64,000 nt of DNA from Cyanophora paradoxa. Taxonomy: Eukaryota; Glaucocystophyceae; Cyanophorales; Cyanophoraceae. This document shows positions 20,019-29,535 of the stretch, in pieces. The DNA lies in the NCBI GenBank assembly GCA_004431415.1, contig QPMI01000695.1, forward strand, positions 7,501-71,500. Direction: 5' to 3'. The translations under genes and the position numbers were made by a program. Numbering within the stretch: the first letter of the stretch is position 1; each line of letters begins with the position of its first letter. Under the pieces are notes generated by a model that was not told the DNA's origin, searched no databases, and saw only the letters and a list, made by a program, of their open reading frames with translations.

Positions 20019-23000
20019 ATGCACTCGAGCTCCGGATCCGGGCGGCTCGGGCGGCCGCCACCGGTGACGACGGCGGGCATGTCCCACATCGCGGCCATCA
20101 CCAACCGGAAGGCGGCGGAGCAGCAGACCTACAACCAGCGGATGCAGTACACGGAGCCGCCGGTGCCGGTCACGCTCGCCAAGGGCGCCGTCGTCATGAG
20201 CTTCGGCACCCCGCTGACGATGTCGAACGTCAAGCAAACGCTCGACCAGTTCACGAAGGTGGCGCACACCAAGAACTACTTCGCAGACATCCCCACCACG
20301 CCGGAAGAACGCCGCATGGTCAACTACACTCTCACGGAGTTCTCCCAGCTACTCTCGGCCCGGGACAAGGCCGACTTCCTTCAGCACCTGCACCGCCAAG
20401 AGCAGCACGACGCGGCGCTGGCCAAACTGGCGGCGGACGTCGCCGCGCAGGAGCGGGCATTGGCAGGCATCCCGTTGGCGGACGTCCTCCGGCGGACGCA
20501 GGAGCAGAACCGACTCGACGAGCTGCAGCGGACACTGCAGGCAGCGCAGCGGCGGGCCCCACAACCACCGTTGCGTCACGTCGGCGACCTCGCCCGCTGG
20601 CTCCACGCTCGCATCGACCCCGTCGACAAGGCTCGCATCATCGGCTTCACGCGCGAGATGTACATGGGCCTGCGGCCCAGCCACCAATTCGAGGCTACGG
20701 TGGAGGCGATCGAGCTCAGCGGCAGGACCCCGACCCCAGCAGTCGTCCTGGCGGCGCTGGAGGAGCAGATCCTTCTCCGCCAGCAACAGCACGTCGACGC
20801 CTGGGAGATGTTCGGCACCGAGGCCCATCACCGGCGCAAGAACTTCGCGACAATGGTCGACAAAGTGATGCCCCAGCTTTGGGAGCTCCGTCGGCAGCTC
20901 GAGACCGACATGCCGGGCAACACCGAGCTCCAGACTTCCTCCTTCCTCGCGTCCGCCCCGGCGATCTTCCTGCAGCCGCCGATCCACAGCAACAGCTGGG
21001 ACATCAACCTGGGGGAGGAGGACGCGAAGTCGTCCACGGCGCACGCGATCCGGATGGCGGCAGCGGCATCGGCTGAGGAGGGCGCAGCGTCCAACACTGA
21101 GGAGATGTCGGCACTCTTCGGAGCCAGCGGAGGCGACTCGTTCGACACGACACCGACCAAGCGGCCTCGCCACGAGCTCAGCGGCTCTCCGACGATTGAC
21201 CGGCAGCTTTCGACGGCGAGCCCGGCGACACGGTTGGCGTCGGACGTCGCAGCGGCATCGTTTACGCTCGGGACCGACCGTGAGCTCCGTCGCCTCTCCG
21301 ATCAGCAGGCGGCGCTGCAGCAGCAGCTGTTGCAGCAGCAGCAGCAACAGGCGCAGCAGTTCCTGACCCTCCAGCAGCAGCAGCAGCAGCAGCAGGCGGC
21401 GACGCACGCGCACATCATGGCGGTGCAGGCGACGCAGCTCACCACGGCACAGCAGATCGGCTCAGCCTTCAACGCGGCACCGTACGCCCCGCGGCCCCAG
21501 GGCCCGACCGCCCCCAGCGGCGCGACGCCGCCCCCGTTCCAGCCCCCGCTCGGCGGCGCGCGGGACGGAGCGCGGGCGCAGCCGCAGGGCAAGGTTTGCG
21601 GCCTCCTCTGCCACCGTGGATCTCGGCGGGGCCAAGTCTGCGGCGTGAACCACGCCAAGCAGAACGCGGTCTGGCGCTCGGCGATCCAGCTCCACGATCT
21701 GGCGCACCCGGGGCGCACGGTGAACGCGACGGCGGCGGGAATCCTGCAGCGGAACCCGGTGCCGGAGTGCCCGGGTGAGGACTGCCGGCGGTGCTACACT
21801 ATCTTCCCCCAGCTGTACGACACGCGGGACCTCCCGCCCCACCGGCACGACGAGAGCGAGGAGTGCCCGGTGCTGCGAGCCCTGCGGAACATGGCGCCCC
21901 TGCCCCACCTTCCGCAGCTGCCAGTCGGCTGGCGCGAACACCTGATCCAGGCGGGCGTCATCCAGGAGTCGCGGATCCCGACGGCGCAGCCCCCGCGCTT
22001 CCAGCCCCAGCCCATGCTCCCGGCGCCGGTGCCGGCAGCAGCGAACCCGTGGACGGCCAACTCCTACCCCCCCGCAGCGTACCCGGCCGGCTACGGCGTG
22101 CAGTACCCCCCGCTCGGCCAGGCGCCGGCGTCGGCACCGACCCCGCCGCCGCCCGCGAAGCCCCCTCAGACCTGCCACATCTGCAAGCAACCCGGCCACT
22201 TCGCTCACGAGTGCCAGCAGTCGAGGCAGCAGGCGGCGCCGGCGGGCCGCGGAGGCGGCCGCCGGGAGAACTTCCGCTCGGTCCCGCCCCCGCAGCAGTA
22301 CCACCCCCAGCAGCCGGCACAGGTGAACTACGCGGCGACGGGAGCCAACGCGTCCCCCGTGGCACCGGCGGGCTACATCCCGGTGGCACCGGCTGCACCG
22401 GCAGCGGCACCCGTGGACGCCAACTCGCCGCAGTTCTTCGCGGAGGTCATGGCGATCATGCAGCAGAAGCTCGCAGTGCGGGCGGCGCAGACGAACGCGG
22501 TGGCGGTCAGCAACGCCGATCTCGACGCTATGGTGGAGGCTGAGATGGACGCCTTGCTGGCGGCACGGGCGGCGCAGACGCGACCGGCCAACCGCCCGGA
22601 CTCCTACTCCCTGGACGCCCTCCGCTTCGGCGACGAGGCACGCGGCTACCGCGCGGGCGCGCCGGAAGACGCAGGGCGCACGGAGTGGAGGTCGGGCGCT
22701 ACGACCCCGTCGACGACGTGGGCCACCCCGGCGGGCTCGGAGCACGGCAGCGCCTCGGTGACGACATCCCCGCAGCCGGCAGCGACGGCCCCTAGCATCA
22801 CCGCGACGGCGGGGGTGGACTCGGGCGCACCGCCAGCCGAGCGACGGCAGCGGTCGGCTCTCCTGGCGCTTATCACCGAGGGCGCGCGTGCACGGCTGGC
22901 GGACATGGCACTGGAGCGGGAGACGGTGATGACCATGCCGGAGGAGGAGCGCGAGGCGCACCAGCAGCTCCGTGAGGAGGACGACGATCCGGGGGAGGCG

Positions 23001-26000
23001 GCGACGGACTCGGAGACGGACAGCCTCGACGGCGAGCCCCTCCGTCTCCGCGGCGGCGGCTACTCCGACGGGGACGCTGACGCTGACACCGACGCCGACG
23101 AGATGGTGCTCGACGGCGGTGGGAACGCTGACTCTGACGGCGAGGAGCTCGACGGCGAGCCTCTGCGCCTTCGCGGCGGCGGCTATCCCGACGGGGACGA
23201 GGACGGCGACACGTACTCTGACGTGGAGGAGTTCGGAGCCGACGGCGGGCTGACGGAACCAGAGTACGCCGGGGCGACGGAGGGCCTCGGCATCGGCGAC
23301 AGCTTGGGAGGGCCGGCAGCTCCACTGAGGCTCCGCGGAGGAGGCGGCGCGACGCGGAGGGTGCCCGACGGCGGCGCGGAGGCCTTCAACTCGGACGATG
23401 TGCAGGATGTTCTTGACCCGGTTCCCCCCCTGGTACAGCTGGGGCCGATGGGCTCACCGGCCCCACTACCGGAGCCGGTCGCGACGCTGGAACCGGCGGA
23501 ACTGGATCTCCTCGGCGTCGTGGTCAGTCCGACGATCCTTGCGAACCAGACGGAGCCGGCAGCGGCCGCGGAGCCGGAGGACACCCCGGAGTCCCGGTGC
23601 AGCACCGACGACGACTACACTCATTGGCCGGAGGGTTACAACTACGACAGCGACGGCAGCGTCAAGTACCCGACCAACGCGCTGGACATCGAGCTGGCCG
23701 ACGCCCGCGAGGAAGCGGAGAGCCGGGGAATCACGGTCAGCCAACTCTTGGACGAGAGGATGGCGGAGCTGGAGGCGTCCCACCGCTACGGTGCCGCGGT
23801 CGCAGTGTCGACGAACATCGCGGTCGTGGAGACGCCGCCGGCCTTCGTCGCCTACATCGACGACCTCATCGCGCGCAAAACGGCGGGGCCGTACACGTCG
23901 ATGGCGAGCGCAAGGCGCACAGTGGATGCGGGGCGAACACCGGACGCGGAGGAGGAGCTGCGGACAACAGACCAACCAGGGCTGTTGCTCGCACGACGGG
24001 CGATCGCTGCGATGGCGGCGAACCGGGGCGTCGACTACGCGACGATGCAGATGGAGCTGCGCGGCCGCGGAAACGCCATGCGGGAGGCGCTCCGGGCGCA
24101 AGTCAGCGCAGACCTTCAGCGGCTGTGGGACTCGGGGGTGCGGAATCCTTACGGCGAGGACGCAACAACACCGGGAACTAGCTCGATGGATGTGACACCT
24201 GACCACAGGACGGTGAGGGGGGCCGACGTGGAGCACCCGACAGCCGAGGACGACCCCGGCGGGTCGACGGCGGCGATGGTCGCCGCCGCTATTGCTGAAC
24301 GGATCGCAAACCGCGACTGCGTCGCAAGCCTCATGCCCACGGCATCCGGCTCGAGGACGACGCGGGCGGCACCGACGGCGGCCCGTCGGACTCCTCTCGG
24401 GGCGAGCAGCAGCTTCGCACGACGGGCAATCATGGCACGGTTCAGATCCCGCGACGTCAGCTTTGCGGAGGTGCAGCAGGAGGTGCGGGAGAACCCGACG
24501 CTCCGGGCAGCAATCGTGGCCTACATCCATGCGGCCATCACGGACCCCGACGAACTCTGGATCGTCGCTCAGGACGCGTTCGAGTGGCGCGTCGCGGAGA
24601 CGGCGGCAGACCGCAACAGCGACCGTCGATCCGTGATGCAGACTATTCGCGACGACCCTGCGGCTCGGGAGGTGATGGTGGCGTCCATTACTCAAGACCT
24701 TGCGCAGTGGCGGCGGGAGGCCGAGACAGCAGCGATGGAGGCCACGATGGAGAGCTGCACCACTATGCCGATGCATTACCTCTCCTGCGACCTCTCACTG
24801 GCCTATTTCACGCCCAACGCGGCAGAACAGCAGCTTCAGATGATCCCCCCCGACTCTCAGGACCATCAGCCTACAATGACGCCGATGTTCCCCGAACGTG
24901 AACACCGCTGGGAGGCGTTCGACCGAGCAGTCGCCGACCTCCAAGAGATCCGACGGGCGAGGCCCCTCGACGCGCACTGCGACGGCACGACCGACCTGAC
25001 GGCGGCCCTGTCCAACATAGATCTGGTCGGCCCGGAAGGGGTCCGGCAAGCGGATCTGGGCTCGGGTGCGGACCTGACGATCTCCACGGACACGGTGACG
25101 CCAGCACAGCCCACCCCGGCGGCGCGGCGCCGCCGGCGCCAGCGCAGGCGCGCAGCGCGGGGCGGACGATGCAAGCCAGACGGCGCTCGGGCATCGCCCC
25201 CTGAGGACGACGGCGACGATCCAGACGAGGCGCACGCAGCGGGCGGGAACGGGACTGAACGGACCTCTCGCACGGCAACGCAAGCGTGGAGCGCGACGGC
25301 GAGCTCGACGACCACGACGGTGACGCGGCCGACGAACCAGACTCAAGGCCCGAGAGCAACGATCGCCAAGTCGCAAGGGCGGCCCTGGCTGTACGGACTG
25401 ACGGTCACGGACGGCAAGGCGACGGTGGGCCTGCGCCAGCTGTCAGGATACTCGAACCTCTCGACGGCGACGACGGGCGTACTGCGCCTGCGGGGCGGGA
25501 CACGCCGGCGACAGAAGCCGGCGGAGGAGGCGCCAGCTACGACTCTGACGGCGGAGACCGCGGCGACGGCGACGCCGATGACGGGCGGAGTCCCGAGTGT
25601 GATGTTCACGGCGCCGACGGCGCCGGCTGCGACTCTGACGGCGGAGGCCGCGGCGACGGCGACACCGATGGCGGGCGGAGGCCCGGGTGTGATGTTCACG
25701 GCGCCGACAGCGCCGGCTACGACTCTGACGGCGGAGGCCGCGGCGACAGCGACGCCGATGACGGGCGGAGTCCCGGGTGTGATGTTCACGGCGCCGACAG
25801 CGCCGGCTACGACTCTGACGGCGGAGGCCGCGGCGACGGCGACGCCGATGGCGGGCGGAGGCCCGGGTGTGATGTTCACGGCGCCGACGGCGCCAGCTAC
25901 GACTCTGACGGCGGAGGACGCGGCGGTGGCGACGCCGATGACGGGCGGAGGCCCGGATGTGACGTTCACGGCGCCCCCGGCGCCGGCTACGACTCTGACG

Positions 26001-29000
26001 GCGGAGGCCGCGGCGACGGCAATGCCGATGGCGGGCGGAGGCCCGGATGTGAGGTTCACGGCGCCCACGGCGCCGGCTACGACTCCGACGGCGGAGGACG
26101 CGGCGATGGCGATGCTGATGGCGGGCGGAGGACCGAATGTGACGGTGGACGCCGCACTGATGGCGACCCTGACGGCGGACGCCGCACTGACGGTGACGGC
26201 GATGCCGGACGGACACTACATGGTGCGGCCCACGAACAGGCCGACAGCACCAGCAACGTACGTGACGCGCTCGGCGCTGGCGACGATCATGGAGACGGTG
26301 CCCATGATGACGGCGGCAATGGAGACTTCGGCGACACTGACGGCGGGCGTCGGCCCGGGCACGGAGACTCTCATCGGGAGCCGGCCGGCCCCGGGGGCGA
26401 TGACAGACGCGGGCGCTGAGGAGCCGACGGCAACGGTCACGGGCGAGCACTCGCGCACGACGCCGGTCGAGCGGTCGGCGCCGGAGACGGCAGCGACGCT
26501 GGCGACGGGTGTGGGCTTACCGACGGGCGTCGGCCCGAGGCCCACACGGGAACAGCGGGACACGATGGAGCAACTGACGGGAGACGACCACGAGGAGGCG
26601 AGGCCGGAATCACCGGAGCGCATGGAGCCGATGGAGTTCGACGACGCTGCAGCACTGCACAACGCTCAGACAGGCAATGCGGGCTACGGGATCAATGTTG
26701 TCGACGTGCATGACTGGCATCCTCCGCCACCTGCGCGACGGCACGATGGGTCTGGGGACATACCGACGCCTCAGACTCAGATCATCGCGCTGGCACAGAT
26801 GGCGGCGGACGCGGAGCAGGTGCCGCAGAACGCGCCTCGGCGGCGGCACATCACGGAGACCATTGTCAGAGCCATGTCGCAGAGGTATGACAGCAACCTC
26901 ACGCTCCAAGTGGCCATGACCGTCGACGACGTCGACCTTGTGGGCCACCTGCTGGCGACGAACACGAGCACGCTCTTGGAACCGGGGGCAACGATGCTCG
27001 AGGCGGGGAGCGTCGCGATGTGGGGCAACACCTCCGACGTTGCACGCTGGCTCTTGCTGCGACGCGACGCGGCGCGGCTGGGAGTCGACGTCGGGCAGGT
27101 GGCTCTACAGCAGTACTCAGAGCGGAAGGCGGTCCTGGATTCACTAATCAGCACGGGCGAGTTCGTACGGTACCGGCCAACCGATGAACCGGACCGGAAC
27201 GCGCCGAGTGACGACGGCGGACTGGCCGCAGTCGACGCTATCCAGGACATCATCGATCGCAACATGCAGAAGGGGGTGAGCCCGGCGAACACGTTGCAGC
27301 AGCGGGCGGAGCAGCAGATCGCGCGGGACCGGCATGTCGCGTTCGGCTTGGACCTCGCTCAGCACTTGAGGGCGATGTGGCGGCCGGAGGAGATGGTGCA
27401 GGCGAACGACCCGACGGGCCCAGTTGGCGAACCACCACCACCTCGATTCGGGCTCCAATCATCGCTCTCGCTCGACGACGCCCAGCAGGGCACGCAGGAG
27501 GGGGCGTGGAGGCGGCAGGCGATGCTGCGGATCGCGTACCTGACGCGAACGACGGCGGGATGGGAGGAGATGACGGATGTAGACCGCTTTGACGGCTTGA
27601 AGGAGGAGGCAATCAAGCGGAGCTTGACAGAAGCACAGACTGCGGAGGCGCTGATGAACGACTGGCGTGAGCTGCTGAACCTTACCGTCCACATGGGATA
27701 CCTACGGCAGGAACTCATCGACGGTTGGGAACAGTGGATTTCACCAAACAACCAGTACGTTTACCTGCGGAACATGATCCAACGGCTCGACGGGAAGCGA
27801 GCGCGGGACCCGACGGCAACGTGGTACACGCTGTTCCGGGACCTAGCGGCGAAGGCGCTGGGGCTCCTGCCTGAGGGGAAGCCGACGTTCTCGCAAGCCC
27901 GAGCTACACCGTCCCAACGGGCTCACACGGAGGTGGTGACGAAGCTGCAGAGGACGACGCTCAGGGGCGCTCAGCAAGACGAGTACTCCCTGCCGCACCC
28001 GGCGGCGTGGAAATACACGTCGCGGCTGCTCATGCACCCTGAATGTCTACGCACGTCGTTAGGACCGTTCACCTCAGCTCCGCTGGCACGCTCGGAGATG
28101 TATGACGACATCAACGACCCGTACAAGATGCGCCAGGAGTTCCCGCGACGCTCGTACGCTACATTCCTCCAACGCCAGTCTCCGAACGCGTGGGATGCAA
28201 TGTCGAAGCGGATGGTATCATACGCGTGGCGGCCCCGCGACGACCGGGCGGAGGAACTCCACATCTACTCGCCGGTTGAGGTGCAGGCGGCGAAGCTACA
28301 GCAGAACATGCCCCACTTCCGACGTGCATGGGAACTGTTGGTGATGCTCGGTTTCTACGGGTACAAGGACCCGTTCTACGACCACGGCCTGTACGACGAC
28401 ACGGCGGAGCCACATATCTACCAGGAGTCTCAGGCAGCGGCTGCATCAGCACGGGAGCTTCCGTGCCTCGGCCAGGACAGCGTTCTGGCACTGTTCGACG
28501 TCGACCCGCTGGATTACGCCTTCTTCACACAGGCCGAGTACTGCCTCATCCCCGCCCTGATCGTCACGGCGATTGAGCTGGGGCGGCACCTGGCGCACGC
28601 GTTCGCCACGCGAGGATGGAGGGCACCGATCACGGTCGACACGCAACTCGTGGAGCAGGCATGCGCGGCAAAGACGATGGAGGAGGCGAACCGCTACCTC
28701 ATTCTGGCAGCGCGTAGCATCGAGACGCCGCCGGCCGTGGAGACCTGCCCGGACTTGCCGGGCGCCTTGCTCATGCGATGCCGGGCCCAGGCTTGCGCAC
28801 TGACGCACGTCATGGCGTTGGGACATACGGGCTACGACTTCACTCGCGACCTGTTGGACGGTGGATACCAGCCACAGTGGCTTCAGAGCTTCTTTAGCTT
28901 TGGCGAGATCCTGGACCTGAACCTCCCCAGTGCCTACACCATGACCTACGCGGTCAAGCTCGGCGAACAGTTCCTGAACATGGTCGCGAGGGGCAGAGTC

Positions 29001-29246
29001 ATCAACGGTGACTACGTGCGGGGGCTGGAGGTGCCCCGCACTGCCGACCCGGAGGATCTGACGCTGTTCACGGAGACGGCCATCGGCTCACCACCACTCC
29101 GCTGGAATGAAGCGTTCACTCAGTACCTGGAGCAGACCGACAGCATGCAGAACTTCATCGAGATGGTCGCGAGTCTCCTCTACGACACCTCCATGGCCAT
29201 CGATCTTCCCCTCCCCATCGTCGACGACGACATGATGCAGGCGTAA
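20019..29246 (+). CDS. Giant Gag-like polyprotein with zinc knuckle and four LRLRGG sites
   Basis: The first in-frame ATG is at 20019, giving 3,075 codons without interruption. N-terminal ~400 residues: helical, charged, Gag/capsid-like. Residues ~431-461: glutamine runs. ~525-635: a Cys/His-rich module (CGLLCHRG, CPGEDCRRCY). 719-732: a CCHC zinc knuckle, CHICKQPGHFAHEC, typical of nucleocapsid. ~980-1110: acidic Asp/Gly repeats with three LRLRGG sites (residues 1008, 1049, 1103); a fourth is at 1822. ~1838-2040: seven 30-residue Ala/Thr/Pro repeats. The C-terminal ~800 residues are well-folded-looking (WELLVMLGFYGYKDPF, LDYAFFTQAEYC) with no family recognised. LRLRGG is the C-terminus of ubiquitin, cut after GG by deubiquitinases; use as a processing site here is inference. 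Gag of Ty3 elements is usually 300-500 residues, so this is about sixfold longer. It lies upstream of pol on the same strand. Confidence 0.85.
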   Translation: MHSSSGSGRLGRPPPVTTAGMSHIAAITNRKAAEQQTYNQRMQYTEPPVPVTLAKGAVVMSFGTPLTMSNVKQTLDQFTKVAHTKNYFADIPTTPEERRMVNYTLTEFSQLLSARDKADFLQHLHRQEQHDAALAKLAADVAAQERALAGIPLADVLRRTQEQNRLDELQRTLQAAQRRAPQPPLRHVGDLARWLHARIDPVDKARIIGFTREMYMGLRPSHQFEATVEAIELSGRTPTPAVVLAALEEQILLRQQQHVDAWEMFGTEAHHRRKNFATMVDKVMPQLWELRRQLETDMPGNTELQTSSFLASAPAIFLQPPIHSNSWDINLGEEDAKSSTAHAIRMAAAASAEEGAASNTEEMSALFGASGGDSFDTTPTKRPRHELSGSPTIDRQLSTASPATRLASDVAAASFTLGTDRELRRLSDQQAALQQQLLQQQQQQAQQFLTLQQQQQQQQAATHAHIMAVQATQLTTAQQIGSAFNAAPYAPRPQGPTAPSGATPPPFQPPLGGARDGARAQPQGKVCGLLCHRGSRRGQVCGVNHAKQNAVWRSAIQLHDLAHPGRTVNATAAGILQRNPVPECPGEDCRRCYTIFPQLYDTRDLPPHRHDESEECPVLRALRNMAPLPHLPQLPVGWREHLIQAGVIQESRIPTAQPPRFQPQPMLPAPVPAAANPWTANSYPPAAYPAGYGVQYPPLGQAPASAPTPPPPAKPPQTCHICKQPGHFAHECQQSRQQAAPAGRGGGRRENFRSVPPPQQYHPQQPAQVNYAATGANASPVAPAGYIPVAPAAPAAAPVDANSPQFFAEVMAIMQQKLAVRAAQTNAVAVSNADLDAMVEAEMDALLAARAAQTRPANRPDSYSLDALRFGDEARGYRAGAPEDAGRTEWRSGATTPSTTWATPAGSEHGSASVTTSPQPAATAPSITATAGVDSGAPPAERRQRSALLALITEGARARLADMALERETVMTMPEEEREAHQQLREEDDDPGEAATDSETDSLDGEPLRLRGGGYSDGDADADTDADEMVLDGGGNADSDGEELDGEPLRLRGGGYPDGDEDGDTYSDVEEFGADGGLTEPEYAGATEGLGIGDSLGGPAAPLRLRGGGGATRRVPDGGAEAFNSDDVQDVLDPVPPLVQLGPMGSPAPLPEPVATLEPAELDLLGVVVSPTILANQTEPAAAAEPEDTPESRCSTDDDYTHWPEGYNYDSDGSVKYPTNALDIELADAREEAESRGITVSQLLDERMAELEASHRYGAAVAVSTNIAVVETPPAFVAYIDDLIARKTAGPYTSMASARRTVDAGRTPDAEEELRTTDQPGLLLARRAIAAMAANRGVDYATMQMELRGRGNAMREALRAQVSADLQRLWDSGVRNPYGEDATTPGTSSMDVTPDHRTVRGADVEHPTAEDDPGGSTAAMVAAAIAERIANRDCVASLMPTASGSRTTRAAPTAARRTPLGASSSFARRAIMARFRSRDVSFAEVQQEVRENPTLRAAIVAYIHAAITDPDELWIVAQDAFEWRVAETAADRNSDRRSVMQTIRDDPAAREVMVASITQDLAQWRREAETAAMEATMESCTTMPMHYLSCDLSLAYFTPNAAEQQLQMIPPDSQDHQPTMTPMFPEREHRWEAFDRAVADLQEIRRARPLDAHCDGTTDLTAALSNIDLVGPEGVRQADLGSGADLTISTDTVTPAQPTPAARRRRRQRRRAARGGRCKPDGARASPPEDDGDDPDEAHAAGGNGTERTSRTATQAWSATASSTTTTVTRPTNQTQGPRATIAKSQGRPWLYGLTVTDGKATVGLRQLSGYSNLSTATTGVLRLRGGTRRRQKPAEEAPATTLTAETAATATPMTGGVPSVMFTAPTAPAATLTAEAAATATPMAGGGPGVMFTAPTAPATTLTAEAAATATPMTGGVPGVMFTAPTAPATTLTAEAAATATPMAGGGPGVMFTAPTAPATTLTAEDAAVATPMTGGGPDVTFTAPPAPATTLTAEAAATAMPMAGGGPDVRFTAPTAPATTPTAEDAAMAMLMAGGGPNVTVDAALMATLTADAALTVTAMPDGHYMVRPTNRPTAPATYVTRSALATIMETVPMMTAAMETSATLTAGVGPGTETLIGSRPAPGAMTDAGAEEPTATVTGEHSRTTPVERSAPETAATLATGVGLPTGVGPRPTREQRDTMEQLTGDDHEEARPESPERMEPMEFDDAAALHNAQTGNAGYGINVVDVHDWHPPPPARRHDGSGDIPTPQTQIIALAQMAADAEQVPQNAPRRRHITETIVRAMSQRYDSNLTLQVAMTVDDVDLVGHLLATNTSTLLEPGATMLEAGSVAMWGNTSDVARWLLLRRDAARLGVDVGQVALQQYSERKAVLDSLISTGEFVRYRPTDEPDRNAPSDDGGLAAVDAIQDIIDRNMQKGVSPANTLQQRAEQQIARDRHVAFGLDLAQHLRAMWRPEEMVQANDPTGPVGEPPPPRFGLQSSLSLDDAQQGTQEGAWRRQAMLRIAYLTRTTAGWEEMTDVDRFDGLKEEAIKRSLTEAQTAEALMNDWRELLNLTVHMGYLRQELIDGWEQWISPNNQYVYLRNMIQRLDGKRARDPTATWYTLFRDLAAKALGLLPEGKPTFSQARATPSQRAHTEVVTKLQRTTLRGAQQDEYSLPHPAAWKYTSRLLMHPECLRTSLGPFTSAPLARSEMYDDINDPYKMRQEFPRRSYATFLQRQSPNAWDAMSKRMVSYAWRPRDDRAEELHIYSPVEVQAAKLQQNMPHFRRAWELLVMLGFYGYKDPFYDHGLYDDTAEPHIYQESQAAAASARELPCLGQDSVLALFDVDPLDYAFFTQAEYCLIPALIVTAIELGRHLAHAFATRGWRAPITVDTQLVEQACAAKTMEEANRYLILAARSIETPPAVETCPDLPGALLMRCRAQACALTHVMALGHTGYDFTRDLLDGGYQPQWLQSFFSFGEILDLNLPSAYTMTYAVKLGEQFLNMVARGRVINGDYVRGLEVPRTADPEDLTLFTETAIGSPPLRWNEAFTQYLEQTDSMQNFIEMVASLLYDTSMAIDLPLPIVDDDMMQA
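25532..26160 (+). repeat. 90-bp coding minisatellite, seven units
   Basis: Unit markers GACTCTGACGGCGGAG start at 25541, 25631, 25721, 25811, 25901, 25991 and 26081, exactly 90 bp apart. In the Gag-like frame each unit gives 30 residues containing LTAEAAATATPM and VMFTAPTAPATT. Another plus-strand frame (25286-26419) and a minus-strand frame also stay open across the array, an effect of its 3n period and GC content. Confidence 0.9.
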
Positions 29247-29338
29247 GGAGCTGTTTCGCATGTCGCAGACGGCCCCGGACGGACCTCGACGGGCCGAAAA
29301 CGGCGCGACCTTTCGGACATCCCGCTAGTTCGCGAGCT

Positions 29339-29348
29339 TTAACAATGG
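29339..29348 (+). repeat. Putative 10-bp target-site duplication, left
   Basis: TTAACAATGG, repeated exactly at 43432-43441. It lies ~92 nt after the Gag-like stop codon. Confidence 0.6.
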
Positions 29349-29535
29349 ATGGAATTTGAATTTCGAACACGGCGGCTATCAGCCGGCTGAGTTCGAGTTC
29401 GAGCTGGCTAGACCAATTTCTATATCCCCCCAAGCCATCTCCCCCCCCCTACCAAGCCACGGCCAGCTGCAGCTAGATTGCCAGACTTGCGCGGGAAAAG
29501 CAAAAGCGCTTATAGCTTAGCGTTCGGCGATCGAG

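Noticed and set aside
25286-26419. 377-codon overlapping ORF as a separate gene
   Set aside because: It is open because the 90-bp array has a 3n period; no start context or conserved domain. Kept only as a note on repeat origin.
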